Source: an uncultured Sphingobacteriaceae bacterium
Lineage (GTDB): Bacteria; Bacteroidota; Bacteroidia; Sphingobacteriales; Sphingobacteriaceae
DNA length: 7,919 nucleotides
Direction of reading: 5' to 3'
Assembly (NCBI GenBank): GCA_937875035.1
Contig: CALNCF010000103.1
Location: 1 to 7,919 of the forward strand
Below, one piece after another: positions 7,295-7,919 of the stretch (positions are counted from its first letter, which is position 1; every line of letters starts with the position of its first letter). Under the pieces are notes generated by a model that was not told the DNA's origin, ran no database searches, and worked only from the letters and a program-made list of their open reading frames with translations. Position numbers and translations under genes: made by a program.

Positions 7295-7311
7295 TGCTGT
7301 TAATTAAAGTG

Positions 7312-7749
7312 ATGATGTTTTCGAAAGCCTGCGAATACGGTATTAAAGCGATGATCTATATTGCTACCCAATCCTTAGAAGGGAACAGGGTAAAAATTGG
7401 AGATGTGGTGGAGAACACGGGCTCACCCGAAGCGTTTACGGCCAAGATCTTAGGGATGCTTACCAAATACAACATTGTCAATTCACTCAAAGGTCCGTAC
7501 GGTGGCTTTGAGATTGACAAGCACCAGATGAAAAAAATAAAGGTTATCGAGATTGTTTCCGCTATTGATGGCGATAACATTTTCAATGGTTGCGCGCTTG
7601 GTCTCAGTGAATGTAACAATAACAGGCCCTGCCCTATGCATGACAAATTTATAAAGGTGAGAACCGAATTGAAGCAGGTGCTGGAAAATACTTCTATTTA
7701 TGACCTGGCAACGCAATTCAAAGGAGGGAAGGTGTTTTTAATGAAATAA
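7312..7749 (+). CDS. Rrf2 family transcriptional regulator, probable Fe-S (NsrR-like) sensor
   Basis: DNA-binding regulator of 145 residues, normal for Rrf2 proteins. Seen: MMFSKACEYGIKAMIYIA at the N-terminus, the usual first helix of the winged helix domain; a helix-turn-helix region at about 27-52; the wing with KGPYGGF (60-66); a dimerisation helix from about 109; and three cysteines C94, C101 and C107 within GCALGLSEC and RPCPMHDKF. Known of the family: three clustered cysteines of this kind bind the Fe-S cluster in NsrR and IscR. The spacing here is CX6CX5C. An ATG at 7282 is possible, but its ten extra residues (MLYFVLLIKV) are untypical and cover the likely promoter, so 7312 was chosen (7315 is equally possible). 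The gene stands between two similar operator-like sites and precedes ric, so it probably controls itself and ric in response to nitric oxide or cluster damage. Base composition is more AT-rich than in the preceding genes. Confidence 0.88.
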   Translation: MMFSKACEYGIKAMIYIATQSLEGNRVKIGDVVENTGSPEAFTAKILGMLTKYNIVNSLKGPYGGFEIDKHQMKKIKVIEIVSAIDGDNIFNGCALGLSECNNNRPCPMHDKFIKVRTELKQVLENTSIYDLATQFKGGKVFLMK

Positions 7750-7763
7750 CTTTTTTTGATCTT

Positions 7764-7787
7764 ATTTAAGATAAAAATGTCGTAAAT
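7764..7787 (+). promoter_or_regulatory. Operator-like motif in front of ric
   Basis: The site agrees with the perfect palindrome before the Rrf2 gene at 20 of 24 positions. Its inner 12 bases are GATAAAAATGTC and both outer flanks keep ATTT and AAAT. It lies 14 bases after the Rrf2 stop and 55 bases before the ric start, so ric probably has its own regulated promoter as well as possible readthrough. An overlapping ATCTTA/TAAGAT dyad at 7759-7772 follows a T-run and is too AT-rich to be a convincing terminator. Confidence 0.7.
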
Positions 7788-7807
7788 GAGATCAAGGCTG
7801 AAAACAG

Positions 7808-7814
7808 TAGTTTG
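7808..7814 (+). promoter_or_regulatory. Weak candidate -7 box for ric
   Basis: TAGTTTG resembles TAnnTTTG but lacks one of the two spacer bases. It begins 20 bases after the operator-like motif and 35 bases before the ric ATG, a position like that of the candidate boxes at the other two sites. Confidence 0.25.
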
Positions 7815-7842
7815 AATCAACTAACATTTAAAATCTGAAAAT

Positions 7843-7919
7843 ATGGATATTACTAAAGAAACAATTATTGGGGAGCTGGTAGCCCGGGACTACCGCACAG
7901 CCTCTGTCTTTAAGCAAAA
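7843..7919 (+). CDS. ric: Iron-sulfur cluster repair di-iron protein Ric/ScdA/YtfE (partial, N-terminus only)
   Basis: Only the first 25 codons and two further bases are inside the window. Seen: MDITKETIIGELVARDYRTA followed by SVFKQ. Known of the family: xTIGELVAxDYRxAxVFxxxGIDFCC is the N-terminal ScdA_N (DUF542) segment of cytoplasmic di-iron proteins that repair Fe-S clusters damaged by nitric oxide or oxidants, whose main part is a hemerythrin-like domain. The reading ends just before the expected cysteine pair, so neither that nor the iron-binding domain can be checked. The ATG is preceded by an AT-rich leader as in other genes here. It follows the Rrf2 regulator on the same strand with 93 bases between, containing an operator-like motif. 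This is the classic pairing of an NO-sensing repressor with its repair gene. Other proteins with a ScdA_N segment remain possible. Confidence 0.75.
   Translation, partial: MDITKETIIGELVARDYRTASVFKQ

Noticed and set aside
7282..7311. Upstream ATG adding ten residues to the Rrf2 protein
   Set aside because: The added residues do not fit the family, and they cover the likely promoter just after the palindrome.
7642..7653. GACAAATTTATA, 11 of 12 matches to the operator core consensus, inside the Rrf2 gene
   Set aside because: It encodes the conserved MHDKF segment of the protein, lacks the flanking ATTT/AAAT and is not near a promoter.
7759..7772. ATCTTA-TT-TAAGAT dyad after a T-run, possible terminator of the Rrf2 gene
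   Set aside because: It is entirely AT-rich with a two-base loop and has the T-run on the wrong side. It overlaps the ric operator-like motif, which explains it better.

Overview
The window reads as chromosomal DNA of a member of the Bacteroidota, most likely Chitinophagaceae-like. The evidence is the gene families (a membrane-anchored FMN-binding glutamate synthase relative, an AI-2E transporter and an RNA-polymerase-alpha-like helix-hairpin-helix fragment), TAnnTTTG-type promoter boxes, and AT-rich start regions with no strong Shine-Dalgarno sequence. This assignment rests on recognition by eye, not on a database search.

Left half, minus strand, in transcription order from high to low coordinates: a membrane-anchored FMN-dependent glutamate-synthase-like gene (3573-5161) broken by a frameshift; an AI-2E family permease (2402-3520); a 230-base regulatory region (2171-2401); a cbb3-like haem-copper oxidase catalytic subunit with an N-terminal extension (398-2170); and, overlapping its end by 14 bases, a CcoO-like monohaem cytochrome c subunit that leaves the window at base 1.

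Middle and right, plus strand: a 324-base stretch (5162-5485) with a start-less helix-hairpin-helix remnant and one candidate promoter; a two-gene unit of an AHSA1/SRPBCC protein and a DUF1801 protein; a YoaK/DUF1275 membrane protein; an Rrf2-family regulator with three clustered cysteines; and the first 25 codons of an iron-sulfur cluster repair protein (Ric/ScdA/YtfE).

The most interesting signal is regulatory. A perfect 24-bp palindrome with core GACAAATTTGTC precedes the Rrf2 gene. A close relative with core GATAAAAATGTC precedes ric. The same 12-base core, read on the minus strand, lies upstream of the oxidase gene, and a one-base variant (GATAAAAATATC) sits in an inverted repeat just before the oxidase start. 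Together with the known role of Rrf2/NsrR and Ric proteins in nitric oxide and Fe-S stress, this suggests one local regulon: sensor, Fe-S repair, and a haem-copper enzyme that is either a stress-resistant terminal oxidase or a nitric oxide reductase of a non-standard kind. The active site has the oxidase-type tyrosine and lacks the cNOR iron-B glutamate, but its sixth-ligand region looks NOR-like, so the substrate cannot be decided from sequence alone.
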